NCBI RefSeq assembly: GCF_009709615.1
Contig: NZ_WJYA01000004.1
Span: 124,001-188,000, forward strand
Reading direction: 5' to 3'
DNA length: 64,000 bases
DNA from: Winogradskyella ouciana
GTDB taxonomy: Bacteria > Bacteroidota > Bacteroidia > Flavobacteriales > Flavobacteriaceae
Both the position numbers and the translations under genes were made by a program. This document shows positions 9,163 through 16,947 of this stretch, piece after piece. The notes beneath the pieces are model-generated. The model was not told where the DNA came from, ran no database searches, and was given only the letters and a program-made list of their open reading frames with translations. Positions within the stretch are counted from its first letter, which is position 1. The number at the start of each line of letters is the position of its first letter.

Positions 9163-10593
9163 TTATTTGTTGTCAGACTTATCAACCTCAGCATCATCAG
9201 CGTCAATCTCTTTTTTGTCTTTACCTTTTAAATACTCTGGTAAGTCCATACCAGCCATATTAAACATTTCCTGTAAAGGTGGTACAGACTTATACATGCC
9301 TGAGATAAAGTTAGAGGTCGATGATTTTCCATCTTTACCACCACCATTTTCCCAAACAGTGACTTTATCTATCTTAATGTTCTTGATGGCTTCAGCTTGT
9401 GTTTTTACCAATTCAGGTAACTTATCAGCAATCAATAATAATACAGCATCTTTGGAATTGTTGCCAGCAGCTTTTACGATTTCATCCAAACCAGCAGCTT
9501 GCTTTGTTAAGACTTCGTATAAACCTTTCGCTTCCGCTTGTGCTTTGAACAATATCGCATCAGCTTCACCTTTTGCACGTCTTCTTATACGCTCCGCTTC
9601 AGCTTCTGCATCTATTTCAACTTTACGTTTGTCAATTTCGGCAGGAACGATAACATCTGCTAACTGCGATGAACGCTCACGTTCAGCTCTTGCAGTTTCA
9701 GCGAGTTGCTCAGCAGCATAAGACTCTTCCAATGCTTTTGCAGCTTGTACTTTTTCAGATGCAATGGCCACACGCTCTGCTTCAGCTTCACGCTGACGAC
9801 GTAAGGAATCGGAATTTGCCACGGAAATCTTTGCTGTATTTTCACCTTCAACAGCTTGTGCGTTTGCTGCTGCAACTTGAGAGCGTTCGTCTTGTTTTGC
9901 ATTAGCTTCACCAATAGAACCATCTCTGGTTTTTTCTGCAACAGACTTACGTGCTGCGTTAATTGCATGTGCAGCAGCTTCTTTACCAAGAGCTTCGATA
10001 TAACCGGATTCATCAACGATATCTGTAATGTTTACGTTGATAAGCTTCAGGCCAACTTTCTTTAATTCCGTTTCAACGGATTGTGAAATATTAGTTAAGA
10101 ACTTATCTCTATCATTATTGATTTCTTCAATATCCATCGAAGCTACTACCAAACGTAATTGACCGAAAATAATTTCCTTTGCCAGTTCTTGAATATCCTG
10201 TAAACCTAGACCTAATAAACGCTCTGCAGCATTTTGCATCACACCTGGTTCTGTTGATACACCAATGGTAAAACGCGATGGCACATTAACACGAATGTTT
10301 TGTTTTGAAAGGGCATTGACCAGATTCACCTCAATTGAAATTGGTGTGAGATCCAAAAATTCATAATCTTGGATTACAGGCATGATAAATGCCGCACCAC
10401 CATGAATACATTTGGCTGATTGACCACCACCAACTTTACCATAGACCACTAAAATTCGGTCTGAAGGACAGCGTTTGTAGCGTTTTATTAAAATAATTAA
10501 TGTAAGTACAATGAATAAGGCTACAAAAATCAGTAGCATTGGCCCACCAAAGCCGTCTAAATTCATATTTTCTTGAATGAGTAACTTGATCAT
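9163..10593 (-). CDS. Flotillin-family SPFH-domain protein
   Basis: The product is 476 aa. One N-terminal membrane segment (about 18-38, LLIFVALFIVLTLIILIKRY) is followed by the SPFH/band-7 domain (about 45-215, with KVGGGQSAKCIHGGAAFIMPV). A long Ala/Glu/Arg-rich coiled coil (about 215-400: AEAERVAIASEKVQAAK, EAEAERIRRRAKGEADA) and a short acidic-lysine tail complete it. Flotillins form membrane-bound oligomeric cages linked to membrane microdomains, fluidity and secretion. The gene lies 33 nt downstream of an NfeD-like gene, the standard flotillin partner, which supports the call. Confidence 0.93.
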   Translation of the reverse strand: MIKLLIQENMNLDGFGGPMLLIFVALFIVLTLIILIKRYKRCPSDRILVVYGKVGGGQSAKCIHGGAAFIMPVIQDYEFLDLTPISIEVNLVNALSKQNIRVNVPSRFTIGVSTEPGVMQNAAERLLGLGLQDIQELAKEIIFGQLRLVVASMDIEEINNDRDKFLTNISQSVETELKKVGLKLINVNITDIVDESGYIEALGKEAAAHAINAARKSVAEKTRDGSIGEANAKQDERSQVAAANAQAVEGENTAKISVANSDSLRRQREAEAERVAIASEKVQAAKALEESYAAEQLAETARAERERSSQLADVIVPAEIDKRKVEIDAEAEAERIRRRAKGEADAILFKAQAEAKGLYEVLTKQAAGLDEIVKAAGNNSKDAVLLLIADKLPELVKTQAEAIKNIKIDKVTVWENGGGKDGKSSTSNFISGMYKSVPPLQEMFNMAGMDLPEYLKGKDKKEIDADDAEVDKSDNK

Positions 10594-10626
10594 AGGACTT
10601 ATGTTTTTAAAGGTTAGTATTTAATT

Positions 10627-11277
10627 CTATTTGTCGTTCAGCAAATGGGTTTCACCAGATTGTAGTTCATCACGTTTTGGTGATGAAGCCTCAATAGGTT
10701 TACGTGTTCGGTCAACAATGAGAATTCCGTTAGAAGTCACATCAACGACCTTTATTATGGTTCCTGATTTTAAATCTGTTAAGGAATCTGTAAGGGCATC
10801 GAGTTCACGAACCGTACCTTGTACATTCACACTTACTTTTCCCATACTAGAGCGATCTCCACCAATAGTAAGATAAACTTCACCTACAGCGTCTAATGCG
10901 TTGTCATAATTCAATGTGCCACTATCAGTGAGTTTACTAATGAAATAGAATAATGATGCCATAATCACCATCATCAATAATCCGCAAATCACGGAAATGA
11001 TAATTGTTAAAGGTGTTGAGAGTCCAGCATCAATACAAGCAATGCCACTCCAGCCAAAAATGGTAAAAAAGCCTACCAAATTCTTGAAAGTGATAAACTG
11101 AAAGCCTGCTCCAGCATCACTGTCGATATCAGCATCAGCATCTCCAATATCATCGGCATCACCACCAACGAAAGCCATTATCATTACAACAATGAAAATC
11201 AATGAGCCAACTAGTGCTATGGACCAGTATAGCTTAGGAAGAAACTCTAAATTTGAAAACCATTCTAGCATAATCAA
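10627..11277 (-). CDS. NfeD-like / YqiJ-type membrane protein with OB-fold
   Basis: The product is 216 aa. The first membrane span (about 16-38) is followed by a short acidic loop (GGDADDIGDADADIDSDAG), then two or three more spans (about 60-115). A C-terminal soluble beta domain (about 125-200: GEVYLTIGGDRSSMGKVSVNVQG...GTIIKVVDVTSNGILIVD) matches the NfeD OB-fold. NfeD proteins pair with SPFH proteins and are thought to regulate or anchor them. It lies directly upstream of the flotillin gene. A second in-frame ATG two codons in (MLEWFSN) is an equally good start. Confidence 0.8.
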   Translation of the reverse strand: MIMLEWFSNLEFLPKLYWSIALVGSLIFIVVMIMAFVGGDADDIGDADADIDSDAGAGFQFITFKNLVGFFTIFGWSGIACIDAGLSTPLTIIISVICGLLMMVIMASLFYFISKLTDSGTLNYDNALDAVGEVYLTIGGDRSSMGKVSVNVQGTVRELDALTDSLTDLKSGTIIKVVDVTSNGILIVDRTRKPIEASSPKRDELQSGETHLLNDK

Positions 11278-11319
11278 TAAGAATTAAAGGTTGAACAATT
11301 TTTATACATTCATAACATT

Positions 11320-12483
11320 TTATTTTGAAAGTATAACAGACACAGCATTACCACCAAAGCCCACGGCATTAATCATAATTCTTGAAATCTTTGTTGGATG
11401 CGATTGCTCCAAATAAGGAATGTCAATAAATTTTTGATGGTTAAGCATAAGTATGGCCATTTCTATACTGAGCATTCCAGAAGCTCCTAGACTGTGACCT
11501 ACTTGTATTTTATTAGTAGTCAATGCAGGAATTTTGTTACAAAAAATCTTTTTTATCGCGTTGTATTCTGCCAAATCACCTTTAATGGTGCCTGGTGTAT
11601 GTGTAACGATGATATCAATGTCCTCTGGATTGGAATCACCCAAAGCCATTGCCATAGAACGTTGAAAACATTTAGCATCGGTTGAAAGTGAAGCATTATG
11701 CTCTAACAATTCTGTGCCATATCCAATGCCTTCTATAACAGCGAGTGCATTATTCGTTTTTCCTTTTTCTAGGCAAACCACTGCAGCAGCTTCACCGAGA
11801 ATCATGGTGTTCTCAGTTTTGTTGAAGTTTAGGGCTTGGCAGGGATATTTTTCGTTAGACACTTCGAGAACCTCAGTGTCCAGTCTAGAATAAATCTTCA
11901 AAGCTTTCATCTGAGCAATCGTAAAAGGTGTGAGTGGAGCTTCACTACCACCAACCAAAAATTTATCGCACATCCCAGAGTTTAGCCATGCGACACCATT
12001 GAGCAAAGCATGTAATGCCGTTGAACAGGTTATAGAATGTGAAATTTCTGGCCCTTTGGTTTGCAGATCGTGAGCAATCCAAGATGATATATTACCAAGC
12101 GTTGTTGTTGGTGAGCTTAAGGTTTCAGCTTTATGCTTTTCTAAAAAACTTTCAAAGTAAGTTTCAAACAAACCTGTTGCACCTCGAGATGAACCCATGT
12201 TTATTCCGAAGTTGTCCGAAGCATTCCAATCTGCTTGTTTAACTGCTTGTCTCGCAGAGAAAATTCCGAATAAAACAGAATCGTCAAGTTGTTTATACTT
12301 GTTATTTGAGTTTCTAAGTTTTTCGATTTCTTCTCTGGCATCATTTGGTAATTCAGCAACGAGATTATTGTCTTTTATAGTGAACAAATGAGCTTTCGAC
12401 ATATAATTTTTCCATATGGTTTCAGGCGAAAACCCTAGTGGAGAAATAGATGCTATGGCAGTAATTGAAATAGGTTGGTTCAA
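11320..12483 (-). CDS. Beta-ketoacyl-ACP synthase-like protein in the biotin region
   Basis: The product is 387 aa with a thiolase fold. The condensing-enzyme triad is complete: C153 (SITCSTALHAL), H295 (IVTHTPGT) and H330 (QVGHSLGASG). It resembles FabF but is shorter (about 410 aa is usual) and its conserved segments are more divergent, so it is probably a specialised elongating synthase rather than the housekeeping FabF. Its position between bioB and bioA, in the same direction, suggests a part in making the pimeloyl chain, although no bioC or bioH is visible here. A role in another acyl product such as a pigment cannot be excluded. Confidence 0.85.
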   Translation of the reverse strand: MNQPISITAIASISPLGFSPETIWKNYMSKAHLFTIKDNNLVAELPNDAREEIEKLRNSNNKYKQLDDSVLFGIFSARQAVKQADWNASDNFGINMGSSRGATGLFETYFESFLEKHKAETLSSPTTTLGNISSWIAHDLQTKGPEISHSITCSTALHALLNGVAWLNSGMCDKFLVGGSEAPLTPFTIAQMKALKIYSRLDTEVLEVSNEKYPCQALNFNKTENTMILGEAAAVVCLEKGKTNNALAVIEGIGYGTELLEHNASLSTDAKCFQRSMAMALGDSNPEDIDIIVTHTPGTIKGDLAEYNAIKKIFCNKIPALTTNKIQVGHSLGASGMLSIEMAILMLNHQKFIDIPYLEQSHPTKISRIMINAVGFGGNAVSVILSK

Positions 12484-12614
12484 TGTAATTTTTCTTTAAA
12501 ACAAAAGTAAGATTTATACCTAAGTCTAAAAGTCAACCTTGATAAATTATTGCTAAATTGTAACATAATATCGTTTCTCTTGACTTACAAATAGAAAATC
12601 AATCAAAAAAAGAC

Positions 12615-13043
12615 ATGGAAGAACAAAGACAAAAAAGCTGGTTTAGTAGAAATTGGGGATGGGTCCTTGGTGGTGGCTGCTTAACCTTAATTATAATCGT
12701 CGTTTTATTTTTTGGTAGTATCATTTTTGGTGTATCAAAAATGTTTACCTCTTCAACTCCGTATAAATATGCTATGGAACAGGCATTTACAAATGAAGAG
12801 GTGATCGCAATCCTTGGTGAGCCCATAGAGTCTGATGGTATAATGCAAGGCAATATAAGCTTAAATGGAGATGATGGTGAAGCAGATTTTAGAATTCCTA
12901 TAAAGGGTCCAAATGGTGAAGCTAGAATTGTTGTAGTGGCTTACAAAGACTATGGAGAATGGGTTTATGAAAAACTATATGTGCAAATAAAAGAAACAAA
13001 AGAAGCGATTAATCTTCTGGATAAGGGCTTAGAGGGTAACTAA
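12615..13043 (+). CDS. Coa1-family membrane protein (cytochrome oxidase assembly factor-like)
   Basis: The product is 142 aa. A hydrophilic N-terminus with W/R residues (SWFSRNWGW) precedes one strong membrane span (about 16-42) and a soluble domain with EVIAILGEPIESDG and GEADFRIPIKGPNGEARIVVVA. The LG-P-I...G...GxA/D-F-I/V-PI-G-GxA layout is that of bacterial Coa1/TIM21-like proteins, several of which are annotated cytochrome-c-oxidase assembly factors. The bacterial role is unproven. The gene runs against its neighbours, and its 3' end overlaps the end of bioA by 15 nt. Confidence 0.7.
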   Translation: MEEQRQKSWFSRNWGWVLGGGCLTLIIIVVLFFGSIIFGVSKMFTSSTPYKYAMEQAFTNEEVIAILGEPIESDGIMQGNISLNGDDGEADFRIPIKGPNGEARIVVVAYKDYGEWVYEKLYVQIKETKEAINLLDKGLEGN

Positions 13044-14294
13044 TGCAGCTTCAATTGTTTTATACACTTTTTCCAACTCAGCATCAGTAATGACATAAGG
13101 TGCCAAAATATAAATGGTATTACCAAGCGGTCTTAAAAATATACCGTTGTCCATAAAGAACTTAAAGAGTTGGTCTCGTAAATTACCATAACGCTCCATT
13201 TGAACATCTAAATCCAGAGCGAAAATTATTCCTGTTTGGCGGATTTTAGCAACTTTTGGATGATTTTTAATCCGTCCGCCAAAAGCTTGGTGTGATGCTA
13301 TAATCCGTTTTATGTTTTGTTGAATGTCTTCGGATTGTAGTAGTTCAATTCCTGCTAAAGCTGCGGTGCAAGCCAATGGATTAGCAGAGTAGGTGTGTCC
13401 ATGGAAAAAGCCTTTGGTAATATCATCACTTAAAAAAGCATTATAAATTTCTTGACTGCAACTTGTAATTGCCATTGGGAGTAATCCAGCAGTTAATGCT
13501 TTACTCAAACAGATAATATCAGATTGATTATTGAGGTGAAGCGAGGCAAAGTGCTTACCTGTTTTGCCGAAGCCTGTCATTACTTCGTCTGCAACAGTTA
13601 TGATATTTTGAGATTTACAGAATTCCAGAATAATATCCAACCCTTCTGCATCGTGCATTTTCATGGCTGCAGCTCCTTGTACTAAAGGCTCGTAAACGAA
13701 GGCTGCTACTTTGTTATTTTCTGAAATGGTTTTGAGTTGATTTAAAATGTCATTATTATTAGTGCCATCTGGTGTCGGAATGCGTTTCACTTCAATAAAG
13801 AAATCTTCAAACGGTCCGTTATACATCGATAATCCTGAAACGCTCATCGCTCCAAATGTATCTCCATGAAAACCATCTTCAAAAGCGATTAAAACATTTC
13901 GTTTTTCGTTGCGATTAAAATGATACTGTAATGCCATTTTTATACCGACTTCAACCGAAGTAGAGCCATTATCGCTAAAGAAAATCTTTTCTTGATTGTC
14001 AGGTAGAATGTCGATTAAAGCTTCGGATAATTTGACAGCTGGTTCATGAGTTAAACTACTAAACACAACTTGATCTAGCGTTTGCATCTGCTCTGCAACC
14101 TTATTAGTAATATATGGATTGCAATGTCCATACATACAAGTGTACCATGAGGCAATGGCATCGATATAAGTATTACCATCTTCATCGTAAAGGGTACAGC
14201 CCTCTGCCTTTACAATTGCAATGCTTTCTGGATGCAATTGGTGTTGGGTTAGTGGGTGCCAGAGGTGTTTTTTGTCACGTTCTTTAAGGGTCAT
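13029..14294 (-). CDS. bioA: Adenosylmethionine-8-amino-7-oxononanoate aminotransferase
   Basis: BioA is a PLP-dependent class-III aminotransferase that converts KAPA to DAPA using S-adenosylmethionine as amino donor. The 421-aa product has the PLP lysine at K265 (CLSKALTAG), the cofactor Asp in VADEVMTGFGKTG, the GFHGDTFGAMSVSG segment, and the N-terminal HLWHPLTQ typical of BioA. It lies downstream of bioD, but a 370-bp repeat-rich gap separates them, so co-transcription with the bioF-bioD group is uncertain. Its 3' end overlaps the convergent Coa1-like gene. Confidence 0.96.
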   Translation of the reverse strand: MTLKERDKKHLWHPLTQHQLHPESIAIVKAEGCTLYDEDGNTYIDAIASWYTCMYGHCNPYITNKVAEQMQTLDQVVFSSLTHEPAVKLSEALIDILPDNQEKIFFSDNGSTSVEVGIKMALQYHFNRNEKRNVLIAFEDGFHGDTFGAMSVSGLSMYNGPFEDFFIEVKRIPTPDGTNNNDILNQLKTISENNKVAAFVYEPLVQGAAAMKMHDAEGLDIILEFCKSQNIITVADEVMTGFGKTGKHFASLHLNNQSDIICLSKALTAGLLPMAITSCSQEIYNAFLSDDITKGFFHGHTYSANPLACTAALAGIELLQSEDIQQNIKRIIASHQAFGGRIKNHPKVAKIRQTGIIFALDLDVQMERYGNLRDQLFKFFMDNGIFLRPLGNTIYILAPYVITDAELEKVYKTIEAALVTL

Positions 14295-14664
14295 GTTTTT
14301 ATTTTGTCATTCCTGCGTAGGCAGGAATCTTATAAATGTTAGTTACTCACACTATATTTTTGTCATGCTGAACTTTCACACTGAGCATGTCGAAGTGTTG
14401 TTTCAGCCTCTATTTATTGTTTTTTTTTTCTTAAGTTCATTTTGTCTTGATACATTTCGATAATTATCGAAGTGAACCAAACCTGTCTGCCGATAGGCAG
14501 GAAATCAAATTGAAATGAGGAATTTTTCATTCCCTTAATTGGAATGAAAACCAAAAATAAAATCTAAATTTTTTCCAAGGCTTCAAAAATTTTTATCGAT
14601 TTGATTTTTATATTCTGCATTTCAATGCTCAATGCTAAGCATTGATTTGGGATTTGAGTACTTG
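14295..14664. repeat. Cluster of different dispersed palindromic repeats between bioD and bioA
   Basis: No gene is seen in these 370 bases. They hold at least four repeat types: ATTCCTGC-GTAG-GCAGGAAT (14309-14328); TGTCATGCTGAACTT...ACTGAGCATGTCGAAGTG (14361-14398); TTCGATAATTATCGAA (14456-14471) followed by GTG; and CTGCC-GATA-GGCAG (14487-14500). A weaker inverted pair around AATGCT/AGCATT follows at 14620-14643. All are styles common between flavobacterial genes. Hairpins here may attenuate read-through into bioA. Confidence 0.7.
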
Positions 14665-15276
14665 CTAAATTAGTTTTTTCCTGAATAATTTTGAATACTC
14701 GGCAATAACGTTACGATCAAAATAAGGTTCGTCATTTATTCTTCCAATCACATTTACACCAGTCATTTTTTCGATGATGGATTCTGTGGATTTGTGTTCG
14801 TCTCCACTATATATAAGGGACACATCAAACCCTTTTTCTTTTAATGTGTTAACGGTTAACAGCGTATGGTTAATACTTCCTAGATAATGACGAGATACCA
14901 CAATAACCTTATCTTTTGGTTGAATCAAATCTAAAATAGTTTCAGAATTATTTAATGGCACCATGAGTCCACCTGCTCCTTCAATGACCAAATCGTTTTT
15001 GGTTTGTGGCCTTTTTATGTTTTTAATGTCAATAGTTAATCCATCAATTTCAGCAGCTCCATGAGGACTCATTGGTGTTTGTAGTGCGTAGCTATTTGGA
15101 TGAAAAACGGATTTGGAATTAGTAACCAAACGTTGTACTTTTTTGGTATCGCAATTATCCAAGTCGCCAGCTTGTACAGGTTTAAAATAGTCTGCCTGCA
15201 AGGCTTCGACCAAAATGGCGGAGGCTATGGTTTTGCCAACGTCTGTTGAGATTCCGGTGACGAAGTAGGTATTCAT
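14665..15276 (-). CDS. bioD: Dethiobiotin synthetase
   Basis: BioD is the ATP-dependent carboxylase closing the ureido ring of dethiobiotin from DAPA and CO2. The 203-aa product has the P-loop GISTDVGKT at residues 8-16, the FKPVQAGD substrate-binding segment, the MSPHGAAE motif and EGAGGLMVPLN (second nucleotide/substrate loop). It is slightly short compared with the usual 220-230 aa, but all motifs are present. Its start overlaps the stop of the DUF2007 gene by 4 nt (ATGA), indicating translational coupling in the order bioF, DUF2007 gene, bioD. Confidence 0.95.
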   Translation of the reverse strand: MNTYFVTGISTDVGKTIASAILVEALQADYFKPVQAGDLDNCDTKKVQRLVTNSKSVFHPNSYALQTPMSPHGAAEIDGLTIDIKNIKRPQTKNDLVIEGAGGLMVPLNNSETILDLIQPKDKVIVVSRHYLGSINHTLLTVNTLKEKGFDVSLIYSGDEHKSTESIIEKMTGVNVIGRINDEPYFDRNVIAEYSKLFRKKLI

Positions 15277-15686
15277 TTTAATGGAAATTCGGTTTTACAA
15301 TTTTCGCAAATGTATTTGTAACGCGCGTGAAATGGAAGTGTAAAGGTCAATAAACCTATGAAAAATGATAAAAATGCTTTAAAGCTGTCAATAGTGGAAT
15401 AAAGTTCTACTTCGTTCTTCCCACAATTAGGACATAAAATAGGGTCACCATTATCATCCAAAGCGTATGCTTTTATTGATTTTAAAATTCCCTTGGCTTC
15501 CTTTTCATCTTCAGCACGTACTTTTAGTTTAATGCCTCCAATGGCATTGCTCACCAAAGGATCTGTATCTATAGTGATATTATCCTTTAGAAAAGTTTTA
15601 ATACCATCAGCTTCCAAGCGACCTTTAACAATCTGTGCTTCGGATGAATATTGAAATCTTGCTATGGTTACAAATGTTTCGTTCAT
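15273..15686 (-). CDS. DUF2007 domain protein with zinc ribbon, in biotin operon
   Basis: The product is 137 aa. The N-terminal part (1-70: FVTIARFQYSSEAQIVKGRLEADGI) is the DUF2007 'putative signal transducing protein' fold, a GlnB-like ferredoxin domain. Then come CPNCGKNEV, a hydrophobic stretch of about 20 residues (FKAFLSFFIGLLTF) and CENCKTEF, so two CxxC pairs could form a zinc ribbon around a membrane hairpin. It overlaps bioF upstream and bioD downstream by 4 nt each. That makes it part of the operon, but no role in biotin synthesis is known to me. Confidence 0.75.
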   Translation of the reverse strand: MNETFVTIARFQYSSEAQIVKGRLEADGIKTFLKDNITIDTDPLVSNAIGGIKLKVRAEDEKEAKGILKSIKAYALDDNGDPILCPNCGKNEVELYSTIDSFKAFLSFFIGLLTFTLPFHARYKYICENCKTEFPLK

Positions 15687-16813
15687 TGGTTAGCAAAGGT
15701 AACCAACAAGGTCAAGACTTCCGAGATTTCTTCTTTGGAATTATAACTGTGAATACAAAACCGTAAACGTTCTTTCCCTTTAGGAATTGTAGGTGATAAA
15801 ATGGGCTTAACATCATAGCCATGATCTTGAAGAATACTGGCAACAGATTTCACCTTTTCGTTTCCTGGAAGGATACAACACTGTATTGCGGAGTCGCTGT
15901 CTAGAAACCTCTTTTGAAATCCAATGCGCTTAACTTCTTTTTTAAAGAATGAAATATTCTCTTTCAGTTGATATATTTCATTGGTTGTGGTCAATTCATT
16001 GTAAGCTATTTTTATGTTAGCCAAAGCTTGAGGAGGCAAAGCCGTGGTGTAAATAAAAGAGCGTGAAAAATTAACGAGATAATCTTTTAAATCTTGCGAA
16101 CCTAAAATTGCTGCACCATGGCAACCTAAGGCTTTTCCAAAAGTGATGACTCTTGCAAACACATCATTTTCTAAACCAAGTTTTTGCACTAAACCTTTTT
16201 CAAAAACACCTAGTGCATGGGCTTCGTCAATGATGAGATGTGCATTTTGGGTTTTGGTGAGCTTAATAAGTTTTTCCAAATCTGGCGAATCGCCATCCAT
16301 TGAGAAAACGGATTCGGTAATAATATATGTATCAGATTTGTCATGCTGAACTCGTTTCAGCATCTCAGCCAAATCCTCTAAATCATTATGCTTAAATTTA
16401 TAAGACTTGGCATTACTCATGTTAATGCCATCTCTTATGGAAGCATGGCACAGTTCGTCATATAAAATGATATCACCACGTTGAGGAACGGATGACAATA
16501 ACCCAATATTAGCATCATAACCCGAATTAAAAATCAAAGCGGCTTCACAATTATGGATTTTTGAAATTTCAGATTCAACCTCGTTGTATAATTTATGATT
16601 ACCTGAAAGCAAACGAGAGCCTGTAGCACCATTTTGCTTTAGATTGTTGTCAACTAGGTATTGATGGGCTGCATCAAAAATGGTTTCAGATTTTGAAAAC
16701 TCTAAATAGTCATTGGATGAAAAATCTACCAATTTAGAGTTTGAGCCCAACTCACGAAATGCGTTATTGGCTTTACGGTCTTCGAGTTTTTTATTTAGTT
16801 TTTTGGGTAGCAT
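15683..16813 (-). CDS. bioF: 8-amino-7-oxononanoate synthase (KAPA synthase)
   Basis: BioF condenses pimeloyl-ACP (or -CoA) with L-alanine and is a PLP enzyme of the alpha-oxoamine synthase family. The 376-aa product has the PLP lysine at K227 (ITFGKALGCHGAAI), the DEAHALGVFE motif, GATGSRLLSGNHKLYNEVE and TESVFSMDGDSPDL. Residues 151-159 (MLKRVQHDK) are encoded by a dispersed palindromic repeat (16344-16362) and replace a surface loop without breaking the frame. It is first in an overlapping operon with the DUF2007 gene and bioD. The promoter lies immediately upstream. Confidence 0.95.
   Translation of the reverse strand: MLPKKLNKKLEDRKANNAFRELGSNSKLVDFSSNDYLEFSKSETIFDAAHQYLVDNNLKQNGATGSRLLSGNHKLYNEVESEISKIHNCEAALIFNSGYDANIGLLSSVPQRGDIILYDELCHASIRDGINMSNAKSYKFKHNDLEDLAEMLKRVQHDKSDTYIITESVFSMDGDSPDLEKLIKLTKTQNAHLIIDEAHALGVFEKGLVQKLGLENDVFARVITFGKALGCHGAAILGSQDLKDYLVNFSRSFIYTTALPPQALANIKIAYNELTTTNEIYQLKENISFFKKEVKRIGFQKRFLDSDSAIQCCILPGNEKVKSVASILQDHGYDVKPILSPTIPKGKERLRFCIHSYNSKEEISEVLTLLVTFANQ
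16344..16362. repeat. Dispersed palindrome inside bioF coding sequence
   Basis: TGCTGAA-CTCGT-TTCAGCA is a perfect 7-bp inverted repeat preceded by TCA, the same element type as the intergenic TGTCATGCTGAA copy at 14361. It is in frame and adds the residues LKRVQHD to BioF. Confidence 0.75.
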
Positions 16814-16817
16814 TGGG

Positions 16818-16848
16818 TAAAGATAGTTAAGACCTCACAGGTTTCAAA
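16818..16848 (-). promoter_or_regulatory. Probable bioF operon promoter
   Basis: On the minus strand TTTG (16848-16845) is followed, after 19 nt, by TATCTTTA (16825-16818), one base from the TAnnTTTG consensus. The spacing is right for the Bacteroidota primary sigma factor. The box ends 4 nt before the bioF ATG, so the transcript would be almost leaderless. The -33 TTTG lies in the loop of the palindromic repeat next to it. Confidence 0.45.
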
Positions 16849-16862
16849 AACCTGTGAGGTCT
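16830..16862. repeat. 33-bp palindromic repeat, copy 1 (AGACCTCACAGGTTT type)
   Basis: Perfect 15-bp arms AGACCTCACAGGTTT / AAACCTGTGAGGTCT flank the 3-nt loop CAA. An otherwise identical 33-bp element occurs at 56169-56201 with loop CTA. Such palindromes are dispersed in flavobacterial genomes. Confidence 0.9.
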
Positions 16863-16888
16863 AGTTTTAAAATTATCTTTTTTCAATA

Positions 16889-16942
16889 AAATATTATTGT
16901 TTATCAATAATATTTATATATTTGTTATTGTTAAACGATAAT
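16889..16942 (+). promoter_or_regulatory. Promoter and operator-like repeats of the DUF2975/XRE operon
   Basis: Perfect 11-bp inverted repeat AAATATTATTG-TTTAT-CAATAATATTT at 16889-16915. TTG (16897-16899) lies 17 nt before TATATTTG (16917-16924), a perfect -7 box. A second copy of the palindrome core, ATTGTTAAACGATAAT (16927-16942), matches ATTGTTTATCAATAAT (16896-16911) at 13 of 16 positions and sits after the box. Two operator-like sites flanking the promoter suggest autoregulation by the XRE protein encoded downstream. Confidence 0.55.
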
Positions 16943-16947
16943 AAAAA

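Noticed and set aside
9152..10065. Several open frames opposite and alongside the flotillin gene, up to 189 aa
   Set aside because: They mirror the Ala/Glu-rich coiled coil of flotillin in other frames. Their composition is Ser/Leu/Ala-biased and no family features are seen.
12599..12853. Minus-strand open frame overlapping the Coa1-like gene
   Set aside because: The plus-strand gene has a membrane span and family motifs. The opposite frame has neither and starts within coding sequence.
14295..14664. Repeat cluster considered as an insertion sequence or integron remnant
   Set aside because: No transposase fragment, no pair of terminal inverted repeats and no target duplication is visible. 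The pieces match separate short dispersed repeats.
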